Assembly (NCBI RefSeq): GCF_002351485.1
Contig: NZ_NWMW01000001.1
Coordinates: forward strand, 1,984,001-2,048,000
DNA length: 64,000 nt
Source of the DNA: Sphingomonas spermidinifaciens
Lineage (GTDB): Bacteria; Pseudomonadota; Alphaproteobacteria; Sphingomonadales; Sphingomonadaceae
Direction of reading: 5' to 3'
In this document: positions 53,967 to 62,875 of the stretch, piece by piece
Position numbering within the stretch: the stretch's first letter is position 1
Layout: each line of letters opens with the position of its first letter
The notes under the pieces: generated by a model
The model's input: only the letters and a program-made list of their open reading frames with translations
Told to the model about the DNA's origin: nothing
Databases searched by the model: none
Translations under genes and position numbers: made by a program

Positions 53967-56065
53967 TCGTCCTGGGGCGGTAGGCGGCGGGTGTCGCGCG
54001 GCGGCGGCTGGCGCTCGCCCGGCTCGCGACCGAGCGCGCGATTGATCCAGTCGCGATCAAGCCGCTCGCCTTCCTGCCCGAGCGGCGGCGGCGCAACCTC
54101 CTCACCCTCCTCGCCCGGTGTCACGAAGTCGCCCTGTCCCGGCGCGGCGGGCTGGCCGATCGGATTGCCGTCGGGATCGACGAAGACGCCATTGTCCGGC
54201 TCGCCATAATAGCTCTCCTCGTCGGGCTCGACCTGCCATTCGGGGAGGGTCACCTGCGTCTCGAACTGCTCGACAGGTCGCTTGGCCACCGCGACCTTCA
54301 TGAAGTCGGCGAACGCCTGCGCGGGCGCGCGGCCGCCCTGAAGCCCGGCAACGGGTTTGGCATCGTCGCGGCCCATCCAGACCGCGGTGGTGATGCCGCT
54401 CGAAAAGCCGAAGAAATAGCCGTCCTTGTTCGAGGTGGTGGTGCCCGTCTTGCCCGCGACCGGGCGGCCGATCTGTGCGGCGCGTCCGGTGCCGGTGGCG
54501 ACCGCGGACTGGAGGAGATCGGTCATCTGCGCCGCGACATAGGGTGCAACGAGGACGCGCGAGGTATCGACCTCGTGATTGTAGATCACCTGGCCGTTGG
54601 TGGTGACGCGGGTGATGCCGTAGGGGGTCACGGCGACGCCCTTGTTGGCCACGCTCGCCATCGCGCGTGCCATGTCGAGGACGCGCACGTCGCTGGTGCC
54701 GAGCACCATCGCCGGCCGGGTACCGACGGGCGTGGTAATGCCGAAGCGGCGTGCCATGTCGGCGACGGTGCCGAAGCCCACCTGCTGCCCGAGCTTCGCA
54801 GCGACGGTATTGACCGAATAGGCAAAGGCCGAGCGCAGGTCCATCTGCCCGGCAAAGCGGCCCGAGCTGTTGCGCGGGCTCCAGCCATCGATGGTCACGG
54901 GTTCGTCGACCACCTGATCGTCGGGCCTAGCCCCGGCTTCGAGTGCGGCGAGATAGACGAAGAGCTTGAACGCCGATCCCGGCTGGCGCGCGGCCTGGGT
55001 CGCGCGGTTGTAGTTCGAGCTCACATAATCCTTGCCGCCGACCATCGCGCGTACCGCACCGTCGCGATCGAGCGCGACCAGTGCACCCTGCGCGCCGCCC
55101 GGCGCATGTGCGCGGACCGCACGGTCGCCCGCCGCCTGCATCGACAGGTCGAGGGTCGTCCAGACGTCGAGCGGCGCCTGCGTCTCGTCGATCAGCATCT
55201 CGAGTTGCGGCAGCGCCCAGTCGGTGAAGTAGCGGACGCTGTTCTGCCTGGGTTCGGGCGCAAGCTTGACCTGTGTGCGTTCGGCGCTGGCGGCTTCCGC
55301 GGCGCTGATCGCACCGGTCTCGACCATCAGGCCGAGAACGACACCCGCGCGATCGACCGCGGCTTCGGCATCGGCGGTAGGCGAATAGCGGCTCGGCGCC
55401 TTGACGAGGCCGGCAATGACCGCCGCTTCGGAAAGAGAAAGGTTGCTGGCGGGATGCTGGAAGAAGCGGCGCGAGGCGGCGTCGATGCCATAGGCGCCGC
55501 CGCCGAAATAGACCTTGTTGAGATAGAGCTCGAGGATCTGATCCTTCGAGAACTTCCGTTCCATCGCGAGCGCGAGGATGATCTCGCGCAGCTTGCGGCC
55601 GAAGTCGTATTTGTTCGAGAGGAATACAGTGCGCGCAACCTGCTGCGTGATCGTCGAGGCACCCTGAAGGCGGCGGCCGGTGCCGCGCCGCTCGAACGCA
55701 TATTTGACCGATCGGGCAATGCCGATCGGATCGACGCCCCAGTGCGAACGGAAGCGCCGGTCCTCGACCGACACCATCGCCTGGCGCATGACCAGCGGGA
55801 TGTTACGATAGGGGATCCACTCGCCATAGCTCGGGCCCAGCGACACGAGCACCGTGCCGTCGGCGGCGTGAACGCGGATCATCTGGCCGTTGGGTGAGGA
55901 TTTGAGTTCCTCGAAGCTCGGCAGCGAGGCACGCGCGGTATAGACCGCGATGACGAGCGCGAGCAGGCCGATCAGCGCCGCCGCCACGCCCGCGATGACC
56001 GTCCAATTGAGGATGCGCCGCCAGCGCGGGGCAGGGGCTTTGCGGGACTTGGCAGCGGCAGGCAT
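53939..56065 (-). CDS. Penicillin-binding protein 1A (bifunctional)
   Basis: This enzyme makes and cross-links peptidoglycan. The 708-residue product has one membrane helix (about 20-42), a glycosyltransferase domain with the catalytic Glu101 (SVEDRRFRSHWG) and QGASTITQQVART, and a transpeptidase domain with S364-A-F-K367, S417-V-N419 and K539-T-G-T-T. The C-terminal tail is Pro/Asp/Glu-rich (from about 610). It resembles MrcA/PBP1A class A proteins. Confidence 0.93.
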   Translation of the reverse strand: MPAAAKSRKAPAPRWRRILNWTVIAGVAAALIGLLALVIAVYTARASLPSFEELKSSPNGQMIRVHAADGTVLVSLGPSYGEWIPYRNIPLVMRQAMVSVEDRRFRSHWGVDPIGIARSVKYAFERRGTGRRLQGASTITQQVARTVFLSNKYDFGRKLREIILALAMERKFSKDQILELYLNKVYFGGGAYGIDAASRRFFQHPASNLSLSEAAVIAGLVKAPSRYSPTADAEAAVDRAGVVLGLMVETGAISAAEAASAERTQVKLAPEPRQNSVRYFTDWALPQLEMLIDETQAPLDVWTTLDLSMQAAGDRAVRAHAPGGAQGALVALDRDGAVRAMVGGKDYVSSNYNRATQAARQPGSAFKLFVYLAALEAGARPDDQVVDEPVTIDGWSPRNSSGRFAGQMDLRSAFAYSVNTVAAKLGQQVGFGTVADMARRFGITTPVGTRPAMVLGTSDVRVLDMARAMASVANKGVAVTPYGITRVTTNGQVIYNHEVDTSRVLVAPYVAAQMTDLLQSAVATGTGRAAQIGRPVAGKTGTTTSNKDGYFFGFSSGITTAVWMGRDDAKPVAGLQGGRAPAQAFADFMKVAVAKRPVEQFETQVTLPEWQVEPDEESYYGEPDNGVFVDPDGNPIGQPAAPGQGDFVTPGEEGEEVAPPPLGQEGERLDRDWINRALGREPGERQPPPRDTRRLPPQDDQAGDFPNQ

Positions 56066-56128
56066 CGACTGACGCGATTAGGCGGGCTGGACCGGGTTCA
56101 CAAGCGCCGCCATGAGCGAACCCGACTG

Positions 56129-56530
56129 TCAGTCGCCTGAACGCGGCTGGAAATCGAGCGATACCGAGTTCATGCAATAGCGCAGCCCCGTCGGCGGCGG
56201 TCCGTCCGGGAAGACATGGCCGAGATGGCCGTCGCAGCGCGCGCAGCGCGTCTCGACCCGGCGCATCCCGTGGCTCAGATCCTCGTGGTCGGTCACGGCA
56301 TCCGGCCCGATCGGGCGCGTGAAGCTGGGCCAGCCCGAGCCCGAGTCATACTTGTCGTCGCTGTCGAACAGCGGGTTGCCGCAGCCCGCGCAACTGTAAA
56401 GGCCATCGGCCTTGTTGGCATTGAGCGCGCCGGAGAAGGCGCGTTCGGTCCCCGCCTCGCGCAGAACATGATACTGGACGGGCGTCAGCCGCTCGCGCCA
56501 CTCGGCATCGGTCAGGAGCAGTTTTTCCAT
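56129..56530 (-). CDS. msrB: Peptide-methionine (R)-S-oxide reductase
   Basis: MsrB repairs methionine-R-sulfoxide in proteins. The 133-residue product has two zinc CxxC pairs (CAGC and CARC), [12 protein letters not shown] and the catalytic Cys in [12 protein letters not shown]. The ATG at 56530 gives the family length. No leader is seen, so it is cytosolic. It follows the methyltransferase gene by 31 bp on the same strand. Confidence 0.93.
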   Translation of the reverse strand: MEKLLLTDAEWRERLTPVQYHVLREAGTERAFSGALNANKADGLYSCAGCGNPLFDSDDKYDSGSGWPSFTRPIGPDAVTDHEDLSHGMRRVETRCARCDGHLGHVFPDGPPPTGLRYCMNSVSLDFQPRSGD

Positions 56531-56561
56531 GGCTTGAATGTGTGTGCTCGAGCAGCCGAGT

Positions 56562-57233
56562 TCAATCGCGTGGCCGCGCCGGGGGCTGGTGCGCCCAATA
56601 CAGATTGGCTGGCGGCACGTTCCACCATTCGACAGCATGGTCGATCGCCGTCCAGCGCGGCGTTAGCAACGCATGCACCTTGGGCGCGAACTGATAGACC
56701 AGGAACGCGCCGCCCGGCCGGATCACCGCCCGCGTCGCGTCGGCGATCGCGTCGCCCACCCCATCGGGCAGCGTCGAGAAGGGCAGGCCCGAGAGCACGT
56801 AATCGGCCTTTTCGAAGCCGTGCTCGGCGACGATGCGCTCGACGTCGGCGGCGGAGCCGTGGACCGCGCGCATCCGGTCGTCGCGGATCGTCTGGCGCAG
56901 ATAGCGTACGAAGTCGGGACAGGTGTCGATCGCCAGGTAGACGCCGTCTGCGGGCAGCCGGTCGAGGATCGCGCGGCTGAAGGTGCCCACGCCAGGACCG
57001 TATTCGACGAACAGTTTCGTGCCCGCCCAATCGACGGGGGCGAGCATCCGGCGGATGAGCCGTCCCGACGACGGCACGATCGACCCCACCATTGCCGGCT
57101 GCTTCAGGAAACCGCGCAGGAACATGCCCCAGGGCGAGGCGGGCAATGCTGGCTCGGCCAGCGATGCGCCGGGGGTCTGCGTCGTCGAAATTGGCGGCAT
57201 TCGGCTACTCTTGCTGGAAAACGGCGCGACCAT
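56562..57233 (-). CDS. SAM-dependent methyltransferase, PmtA-like
   Basis: The 223-residue product has a class I SAM domain: [17 protein letters not shown] (SAM loop), [15 protein letters not shown] and [15 protein letters not shown]. The N-terminal [19 protein letters not shown] and the overall size match the PmtA-type phospholipid N-methyltransferase group and related rRNA-dimethylase-like enzymes. Phospholipid methylation is inferred from resemblance only. An ATG at 57200 is an alternative start. Confidence 0.75.
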   Translation of the reverse strand: MVAPFSSKSSRMPPISTTQTPGASLAEPALPASPWGMFLRGFLKQPAMVGSIVPSSGRLIRRMLAPVDWAGTKLFVEYGPGVGTFSRAILDRLPADGVYLAIDTCPDFVRYLRQTIRDDRMRAVHGSAADVERIVAEHGFEKADYVLSGLPFSTLPDGVGDAIADATRAVIRPGGAFLVYQFAPKVHALLTPRWTAIDHAVEWWNVPPANLYWAHQPPARPRD

Positions 57234-57446
57234 GGCGGGGCTTGCCCCTGTCGTAAAGTTGTAACGTTCGCAGTGGGCTGCCGGTTGCAGCGGCCGTAAT
57301 CGAGATCAAGCAGTTTGTGCCGACGTACCGAGAGCGTCCGGCCATGGTTGTCGTCGCCGCTCGTGACGCTACGCTGGCGACGCCAGTAACGCCGGGAGGA
57401 TGAAATCGAGCGGCTCGACCGGACCTTCGTCCTGCTGTTCACCGTC

Positions 57447-58697
57447 ATGCTGGTGATCGCCGCTGGCAACACCGCGCTGCAGTCGGTGCTGCCCGCGCTC
57501 GGTCGGTCGCTCGGCGTCGCTGACACGGCGGTAGCGGCGGCATTCTCGGTATCGGCGCTGCTGTGGGTCGTCGCTGCGCCCTTCTGGGCCAATCGGTCGG
57601 ATCGGCGTGGACGGCGGGCGATGGTGCTGCTGGGACTCGCCGGCTTCACCGCGTCGGTGACGTTGTGCGGCGGGTTCCTGATGGCGGGGATCAACGGGTG
57701 GTTGACGGGCGGCGCGGCGTTCGTCGCCTTTGTCGGGGCGCGGATGCTCTATGGCGGGTTCGGTGCAGCCGCGCCGCCCGCGGTGCAGGCGATCGTCGCC
57801 GGATCGACCGCGCGCGAGGACCGGACCCGGATGCTGGCACTGCTCGGTTCAGCCTTCGGGCTCGGCACGATCATCGGCCCGGCGGTGGCGCCCTATCTGC
57901 TGCTCGGGTCGGTCGGTGGGGTCGAGATCGGACTGGCGGGACCCGCCTTCGTCTTCGGAGCCGTCGGGCTTGTCACCGGTATCGCAGCAGCGCGGATGCT
58001 GCCTGCCGACGGGCCGACCGCCGGCGCTCACGGCGCGGCGCAGAGCTATCCGTCGGTCGGCGGCCAGGCGTCGGGCGCTGCTGTCACCGCGGCGACCGCG
58101 CCGGCGGCCGAGCGCGTCGGCTATTTCGACCGGCGGGTGCGCGGCTGGATGATCGTCGGGCTGGTGATGGGCCATGCGCAGGCGATGATCGGCCAGACGA
58201 TGGGGTTCCTCGTCATCGACCGGCTCGGCCTGCCGCCGGTCGAGGCGCTGGGGCCAACGGGCATCGTACTGATGGTGGGGGCGGGGGCCGCGCTGCTCGT
58301 CCAATGGGGGCTAATCCCGCTCCTCGACCTCAGCCCGGCGCGGCTGGTCCTCGCAGGCTGCGTGCTCGGCGCGGTCGGCTGCGCGGCGACGGCGAACGCC
58401 GGCAGCCTCTATGGCATCACCATGGGTTACGGCCTGGCGGCGATGGGGTTCGGGTTCCTGAGGCCAGGCTTTACCGCAGGTGCCTCGCTCGCGGTCGGGG
58501 CGGCGGCGCAAGGCTCGGTGGCAGGCAAGGTGACGTCAGTTAACGGCGCTGCCTTCATCCTCGGCCCGTCGATCGGCGTCCTTTTGTACGAGGTTTATCG
58601 CCCGCTTCCCTACTGGGTCGCGGCGGCGGCGCTGGCGCTGCTGCTCGTCTATGCGGGGCAGGCGTTCAGGCCGGGCGGTACGTCCCGCCCGGCCTGA
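57447..58697 (+). CDS. MFS transporter with ambiguous 5' end
   Basis: The product is a twelve-helix major facilitator with the A-like loop NRSDRRGRRAMVL and a Ser/Ala/Thr-rich central loop. From the ATG at 57447 it is 416 residues, but this cuts the first helix: the frame upstream to the TAA at 57387 reads EIERLDRTFVLLFT, clearly part of helix 1. There is no ATG, GTG or TTG in that part. GGGAGG at 57393-57398 stands 6 bases before an ATC, so an ATC start near 57405 or a one-base frameshift against the ATG at 57400 is possible. The substrate is unknown. Confidence 0.75.
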   Translation: MLVIAAGNTALQSVLPALGRSLGVADTAVAAAFSVSALLWVVAAPFWANRSDRRGRRAMVLLGLAGFTASVTLCGGFLMAGINGWLTGGAAFVAFVGARMLYGGFGAAAPPAVQAIVAGSTAREDRTRMLALLGSAFGLGTIIGPAVAPYLLLGSVGGVEIGLAGPAFVFGAVGLVTGIAAARMLPADGPTAGAHGAAQSYPSVGGQASGAAVTAATAPAAERVGYFDRRVRGWMIVGLVMGHAQAMIGQTMGFLVIDRLGLPPVEALGPTGIVLMVGAGAALLVQWGLIPLLDLSPARLVLAGCVLGAVGCAATANAGSLYGITMGYGLAAMGFGFLRPGFTAGASLAVGAAAQGSVAGKVTSVNGAAFILGPSIGVLLYEVYRPLPYWVAAAALALLLVYAGQAFRPGGTSRPA

Positions 58698-58701
58698 GGC
58701 G

Positions 58702-60996
58702 TCAGTCGCCGCCCTTCGGCCCGCGCCCTTGCAGCATGCCCGGCGCGATGAAGCCGATCGGCTGGAGCGCGGCCGATTCCTGCTTCAGGCGCGCGGCCAT
58801 CTGAGCATATTCCTGCTCCATCTCGGGCGTCACCGTCGCGCGCGAGTCGGCGAGCGCCGCCTCGAAATGGTGCATCGTGACCTCGCCCAGGTCGAGCGAT
58901 TGGCGCAGCGCAATCAGGCCCGCGCGCCGCACCACGTCCTCGAGGTCTGCGCCGGTGAACCGGTCGGCTCGGTCGGCGATCGCGGCGAGGTCGACATCCT
59001 CCGCCAACGGCATCCGCGCCGTCTGGATCTGCAGGATGCGCAGCCGCCCCTCGGCATCGGGGACCGAGACGTAGACGAGCTCGTCGAATCGGCCGGGCCG
59101 CAGCAGCGCCGGGTCGATCAGGTTCGGCCGGTTGGTCGCACCGATGACGACGACCGATTGGAGCTCCTCCAGCCCGTCCATCTCGGCGAGGATGGTGTTC
59201 ACCACCCGCTCGGTCACCTGCGGCTCGCCAAGGCCGCCGCCGCGCGCGGGCACGAGGCTGTCGAGCTCGTCGATGAAGATGACGCAGGGCGCCACCTGGC
59301 GCGCGCGGGCGAACAGCCGGGCGATCTGCTGCTCGCTCTCGCCATACCATTTGGAGAGAAGGTCCGACGATTTCACCGCGATGAAGTTCGCCTCCGCCTC
59401 GCGCGCAACCGCCTTGGCAAGCAGGGTCTTGCCGGTGCCGGGGGGACCATAGAGCAGGAAGCCGCGCGCCGGCCGGATGCCCATCCGCCTGAACGCCATC
59501 GGCCGCTTCATCGGCAGCTCGACGCCCTCCTTCAGCCGCATCTGCGCTTCGTCGAGGCCTCCGACGTCGCTCCAGCGGACCTGCGGCACCTGCACCATCA
59601 CCTCGCGCATGGCGGAGGGCTGGACGCGCTTCAGCGCCTCGACGAAGTCGGCGCGCTGGACCGACAGGTTGTCGAGCACGTCGGCGGGGATCGTCTGTTC
59701 GCTGAGGTTGAGGCGCGGCATGATCCGCCGCACCGCGTCGATCGCCGCCTCGCGCGCGAGTGCCGCGAGGTCGGCGCCGACGAAGCCGTAGGTGGTGCGC
59801 GCAAGCTCGTCGAGATCGACATCGTCGGCGATCGGCATGCCGCGCGTGTGGATGCCCAGGATCTCACGCCGTCCACGCTCGTCGGGGACGCCGACGATGA
59901 TCTCGCGGTCGAAACGGCCGGGGCGGCGCAGCGCCTCGTCGATCGCCTCGGGCCGGTTGGTCGCGGCGATGACGACGAGGTTCGCGCGCGCCTCCAGCCC
60001 GTCCATCAGCGTGAGAAGCTGGGCGACGAGCCGCTTCTCGGCCTCGCCCTGCACGCGGTCGCGGCGCGGCGCGATCGAATCGATCTCGTCGATGAAGACG
60101 ATCGAAGGGGCGGCGCGGGTCGCTTCCTCGAACACCTCGCGCAGGCGCTTTTCCGATTCGCCGTACGCCGAGCCCATGATCTCTGGCCCGTTTATGAGGA
60201 AGAACTCGGCATCCGATTCGTTGGCGACGGCGCGGGCGAGGCGCGTCTTACCGGTGCCCGGCGGGCCGTGGAGCAGCACCCCCTTGGGCGGATCGACGCC
60301 CAGGCGCTGGAACAGCTCGGGATAGCGGAGCGGCAGTTCGACCATCTCTCGCAGCTGGTCGATCGTCTGATGCATGCCGCCGATATCGTCATAGGTGACG
60401 TCGGCACGGCGCGCGTCCTTGGGCTCCTCATAGTCGGGGCGGAGCTCGATCTCGGTAGTCTCGTCGATATGGACGATGCCGCGCGGCACCGTCGAGATGA
60501 CGGCAAGGCGGATCTCCTGGAGCGCATAGGCGGGTGCGCGCAGGTGCTGGGCGACGCTCGCGGGAATATTTGCGACGCGCTGCTGCCCGACCGTCGAAAC
60601 GATGTCGCCCTGTGTCAGTGGGCGGCCAAGGAAGGTGCGCTTGAGCGCCAGCGCCGACCCCTGCAGCCGCAGATTCTGGGCCGCGGGGGCGAGGACCACC
60701 CGGCCCGCCGGCTTCGATTCGGCGGCGCGCACCTCGACGAAGTCGCCCGAACCGGCCCCGGCATTGGCACGCTGAAGGCCATCGACGCGGATGATCTCCA
60801 GTCCCTCGTCCTCGGGATAGGGCAGCACCGCGCGCGCCGGGGTCGATCGCTTGCCGACGATCTCGATCACGTCACCCTCGGTGATGCCGAGCGCCGCGAG
60901 CATCGCGCGCGGAACATGGGCAACGCCGCGGCCGCTGTCCTCGGGCCGCGCGTTGGCGACCTGCAGCTTGCGTGTCCGGGGTTCGTCGTCGACCAT
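58702..60996 (-). CDS. CDC48/VAT-type AAA ATPase
   Basis: The 764-residue product has the layout of archaeal/eukaryotic CDC48: an N-terminal double-psi barrel region (about 1-185), D1 AAA with Walker A GPPGTGKT (244-251) and Walker B FIDEIDSIAPRR (about 301-312), and D2 AAA with GPPGTGKT (517-524) and FIDELDSLVPARGG. Second-region-of-homology segments (ATNRPEAIDEALRRPGRFD, ATNRPNLIDPALLRPGRFD) are in both rings. It should unfold or extract proteins. The ATG at 60996 has GAGGT upstream; a promoter is at 61039-61068. Confidence 0.93.
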   Translation of the reverse strand: MVDDEPRTRKLQVANARPEDSGRGVAHVPRAMLAALGITEGDVIEIVGKRSTPARAVLPYPEDEGLEIIRVDGLQRANAGAGSGDFVEVRAAESKPAGRVVLAPAAQNLRLQGSALALKRTFLGRPLTQGDIVSTVGQQRVANIPASVAQHLRAPAYALQEIRLAVISTVPRGIVHIDETTEIELRPDYEEPKDARRADVTYDDIGGMHQTIDQLREMVELPLRYPELFQRLGVDPPKGVLLHGPPGTGKTRLARAVANESDAEFFLINGPEIMGSAYGESEKRLREVFEEATRAAPSIVFIDEIDSIAPRRDRVQGEAEKRLVAQLLTLMDGLEARANLVVIAATNRPEAIDEALRRPGRFDREIIVGVPDERGRREILGIHTRGMPIADDVDLDELARTTYGFVGADLAALAREAAIDAVRRIMPRLNLSEQTIPADVLDNLSVQRADFVEALKRVQPSAMREVMVQVPQVRWSDVGGLDEAQMRLKEGVELPMKRPMAFRRMGIRPARGFLLYGPPGTGKTLLAKAVAREAEANFIAVKSSDLLSKWYGESEQQIARLFARARQVAPCVIFIDELDSLVPARGGGLGEPQVTERVVNTILAEMDGLEELQSVVVIGATNRPNLIDPALLRPGRFDELVYVSVPDAEGRLRILQIQTARMPLAEDVDLAAIADRADRFTGADLEDVVRRAGLIALRQSLDLGEVTMHHFEAALADSRATVTPEMEQEYAQMAARLKQESAALQPIGFIAPGMLQGRGPKGGD

Positions 60997-61038
60997 GCGT
61001 ACCTCGCTCCTGTCGTCCGCGTCGGGACGGAAGCGCGC

Positions 61039-61068
61039 GAGATAGGATCGGGGTCCCCAATAAGCCAA
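61039..61068 (-). promoter_or_regulatory. Likely sigma-70 promoter of the CDC48-type gene
   Basis: On the minus strand TTGGCT (61068-61063) and TATCTC (61044-61039) are 18 bp apart, 43 bp upstream of the ATG at 60996. It lies downstream of the strong terminator at 61087-61115, so the gene does not depend on the upstream transcript. Confidence 0.45.
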
Positions 61069-61086
61069 GGGGAGCCGCGTGCGGAC

Positions 61087-61150
61087 AAAAAAAAGGCCGA
61101 CCCAACGGGCCGGCCACGAAAGTTTTAGGAGAGGATGCCTGAAAGGCACG
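61087..61150 (-). ncRNA. Candidate small RNA with strong terminator
   Basis: On the minus strand a small hairpin (TGCCT-TTC-AGGCA, 61148-61136) is followed by a single-stranded CCTCTCCT, then a 9-bp terminator stem (GGCCGGCCC-GTT-GGGTCGGCC) and eight T (61094-61087). No open gene ends here: the LysR gene upstream is on the other strand. A possible promoter has TTGCAC (61182-61177) and TACATT (61161-61156), 15 bp apart. The layout, with a C/U-rich anti-Shine-Dalgarno-like loop between two hairpins, fits an alphaproteobacterial sRNA. It could also be an attenuated leader. Confidence 0.4.
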
Positions 61151-61296
61151 ATATAAATGTATCGCTACCAACTATTGTGCAAGTGCGAAAAGACCGAAGA
61201 CGGTTGCAATTTTCACAATCGTTGATGTGCATGCGTACAGCAAATGGAGTAAACGGTTTCCAAGCACGATGATGCAGTGCAAAATGCATCCCGCAC

Positions 61297-62190
61297 ATGC
61301 GTCGCCTGCCGCCTCTCTCGGCCATCGAGGCCTTTGTACAGGTCGCCCGGCTCGGCTCGATCAAGGCCGCGTCGGAAGAGCTGGCGCTGTCGTCGCCTGC
61401 GCTGAGCCGGCGTGTGCAGGCGCTCGAGCGCTTTATGGGCAAGCCTCTGTTCGACCGCAGGCACCAGGCAATCGTTCTCAACGCAGATGGCGAGCGGTTG
61501 CTGGCGCAGATCGCCCCGGCGCTCGACGCGATGAGCGACGCGGTCGATGCGTTGACCAGCGGTGGCGAACTGCTGCGCCTGCGCCTCGGCCTGCTGCCGC
61601 TCTATGCCTCGCAGCGGCTGATGCCGCGGCTGGGTGAGCTCAAGGCGGCGCATCCCGAACTGCATCTCGACGTCGATACCCAGCCCAATCGCCAAGCGCG
61701 GCTGGGCGACTCGCTCGATGCCGCAATCGTGCTGGCGCGCGAGGTCGATCCAGCGCTCTATGCGCGGCGGCTCGATCGCAACCGGGTATTCGTGATCGGG
61801 TCGCACGAACTGCTAGAGGGCGACACGCCGATCCTCGATCCCCGGCAGATGCGCGGCCTGACCGCGCTCGTCCACCGCGACATGCCCGAGACGTTCATCG
61901 AGTGGCGCCGCGCGGTGGGCATGCCCGAGCTTGAGCCGCGGACGACCGACTTCTTCGATTCGGGGCCACTGATGCTCGAAGCGGCGGCACAGGGTCTGGG
62001 CGTCGCCTTCATGCTCGAAATGCATTTCGAGGGCGCGCGCGACGACCGGCTGGTGCGCCTGTTCGAACCGGTCGACAGCGATTACAGCTACTGGTTCGTC
62101 TGCCGCCCGCGCGCACTCCAGACGCGGGCGGTCAAGATCTTCCACGACTGGGTGCTCGGCGTCCTCGATCCAGAGCCGGCGGGACGATGA
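61297..62190 (+). CDS. LysR family transcriptional regulator
   Basis: The 297-residue product has the LysR winged helix (LPPLSAIEAFVQVARLGSIK, AASEELALSSPALSRRVQALE, then KPLFDRRHQAIVL) and a C-terminal periplasmic-binding-like effector domain. It resembles the GcvA-like branch. The target is unknown: neither neighbour is the classic divergent partner. The 300-bp upstream gap holds the candidate sRNA and a palindrome TGTGCATGCGTACA near 61227 that could be its own site. Confidence 0.88.
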   Translation: MRRLPPLSAIEAFVQVARLGSIKAASEELALSSPALSRRVQALERFMGKPLFDRRHQAIVLNADGERLLAQIAPALDAMSDAVDALTSGGELLRLRLGLLPLYASQRLMPRLGELKAAHPELHLDVDTQPNRQARLGDSLDAAIVLAREVDPALYARRLDRNRVFVIGSHELLEGDTPILDPRQMRGLTALVHRDMPETFIEWRRAVGMPELEPRTTDFFDSGPLMLEAAAQGLGVAFMLEMHFEGARDDRLVRLFEPVDSDYSYWFVCRPRALQTRAVKIFHDWVLGVLDPEPAGR

Positions 62191-62194
62191 TCGT

Positions 62195-62277
62195 GCGCCC
62201 GCGCAAGCGGGAGCGCAGGGCCACGGCCGACAACCGGTGTCGGGAACTGCAGCCCTCGGCTCCCGCAGCCGCGGGAG
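62195..62277. repeat. REP-like elements (CTCCCGC...GCGGGAG type)
   Basis: Two palindromic units, GCGCCCGCGCAAGCGGGAGC (62195) and CTCCCGCAGCCGCGGGAG (62260-62277), lie between the LysR gene and the convergent cyclophilin gene. They form hairpins and may end both transcripts. They differ from the GTCATCCC family. Confidence 0.5.
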
Positions 62278-62289
62278 TGCGGCTTCGGA

Positions 62290-62745
62290 TCAGGCCGCCC
62301 GTGCCTTGACGATCTTGCCCGGATTGCGCGGCGGCTCACCCTTGGGGAGTGCGTCGACATGCTCCATGCCCTCGATCACTTCGCCCCAGACGGTGTACTG
62401 GCCGTCGAGGAAGGTCGCGTCGTCGAAGCAGATGAAGAACTGGCTGTTGGCCGAGTTCGGGTCCATCGTCCGCGCCATCGAGCAGACGCCGCGCACATGC
62501 GGCTCGCGGCTGAACTCGGCGGGCAGGTTCGGAAGCTTCGAGCCCGAGGTGCCGGTGCCCGTCGGATCGCCGCCCTGCGCCATGAAGCCGTCGATGACGC
62601 GGTGAAACACGACGCCGTCATAGAAGCCATCATTGGCGAGCGTGACGATGCGCTCGACATGCTTGGGCGCGAGATCGGGGCGCAGGCGGATCGTCACATC
62701 GCCGCCATCGAGCGTCAGGACGAGAGTCTGGGGGGCATCGGCCAC
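62290..62745 (-). CDS. Peptidyl-prolyl cis-trans isomerase (cyclophilin)
   Basis: The 151-residue product is a cyclophilin: GVVFHRVIDGFMAQGGDP with the catalytic Arg, SMARTMDPNSANSQFFICF and DGQYTVWGEVIEGM. No leader is seen, so it is cytosolic. The GTG at 62745 has AGGAGA ten bases upstream. Confidence 0.94.
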   Translation of the reverse strand: MADAPQTLVLTLDGGDVTIRLRPDLAPKHVERIVTLANDGFYDGVVFHRVIDGFMAQGGDPTGTGTSGSKLPNLPAEFSREPHVRGVCSMARTMDPNSANSQFFICFDDATFLDGQYTVWGEVIEGMEHVDALPKGEPPRNPGKIVKARAA

Positions 62746-62875
62746 TTGAGTATCTCCTTGCTGTGCGAGCGCCCCTAGCCGGGCGGGCACCTGCTGGCAA
62801 CGAAGCCGCGGCCATTGCGGTTCTGTGCAGCGCGGCATAAGCCCGCGCTCATCCTCGAACGGCCGGGAGGCGTGC

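Noticed and set aside
58651..61128. Very long open frame opposite the CDC48-type gene (825 codons)
   Set aside because: It is the mirror of a recognised gene, has no family pattern and reads as the low-complexity Arg/Asp/Ala protein usual for antisense frames in GC-rich DNA. The same applies to long frames opposite nadB, the heparinase gene, plsX, the GH13 gene and others.
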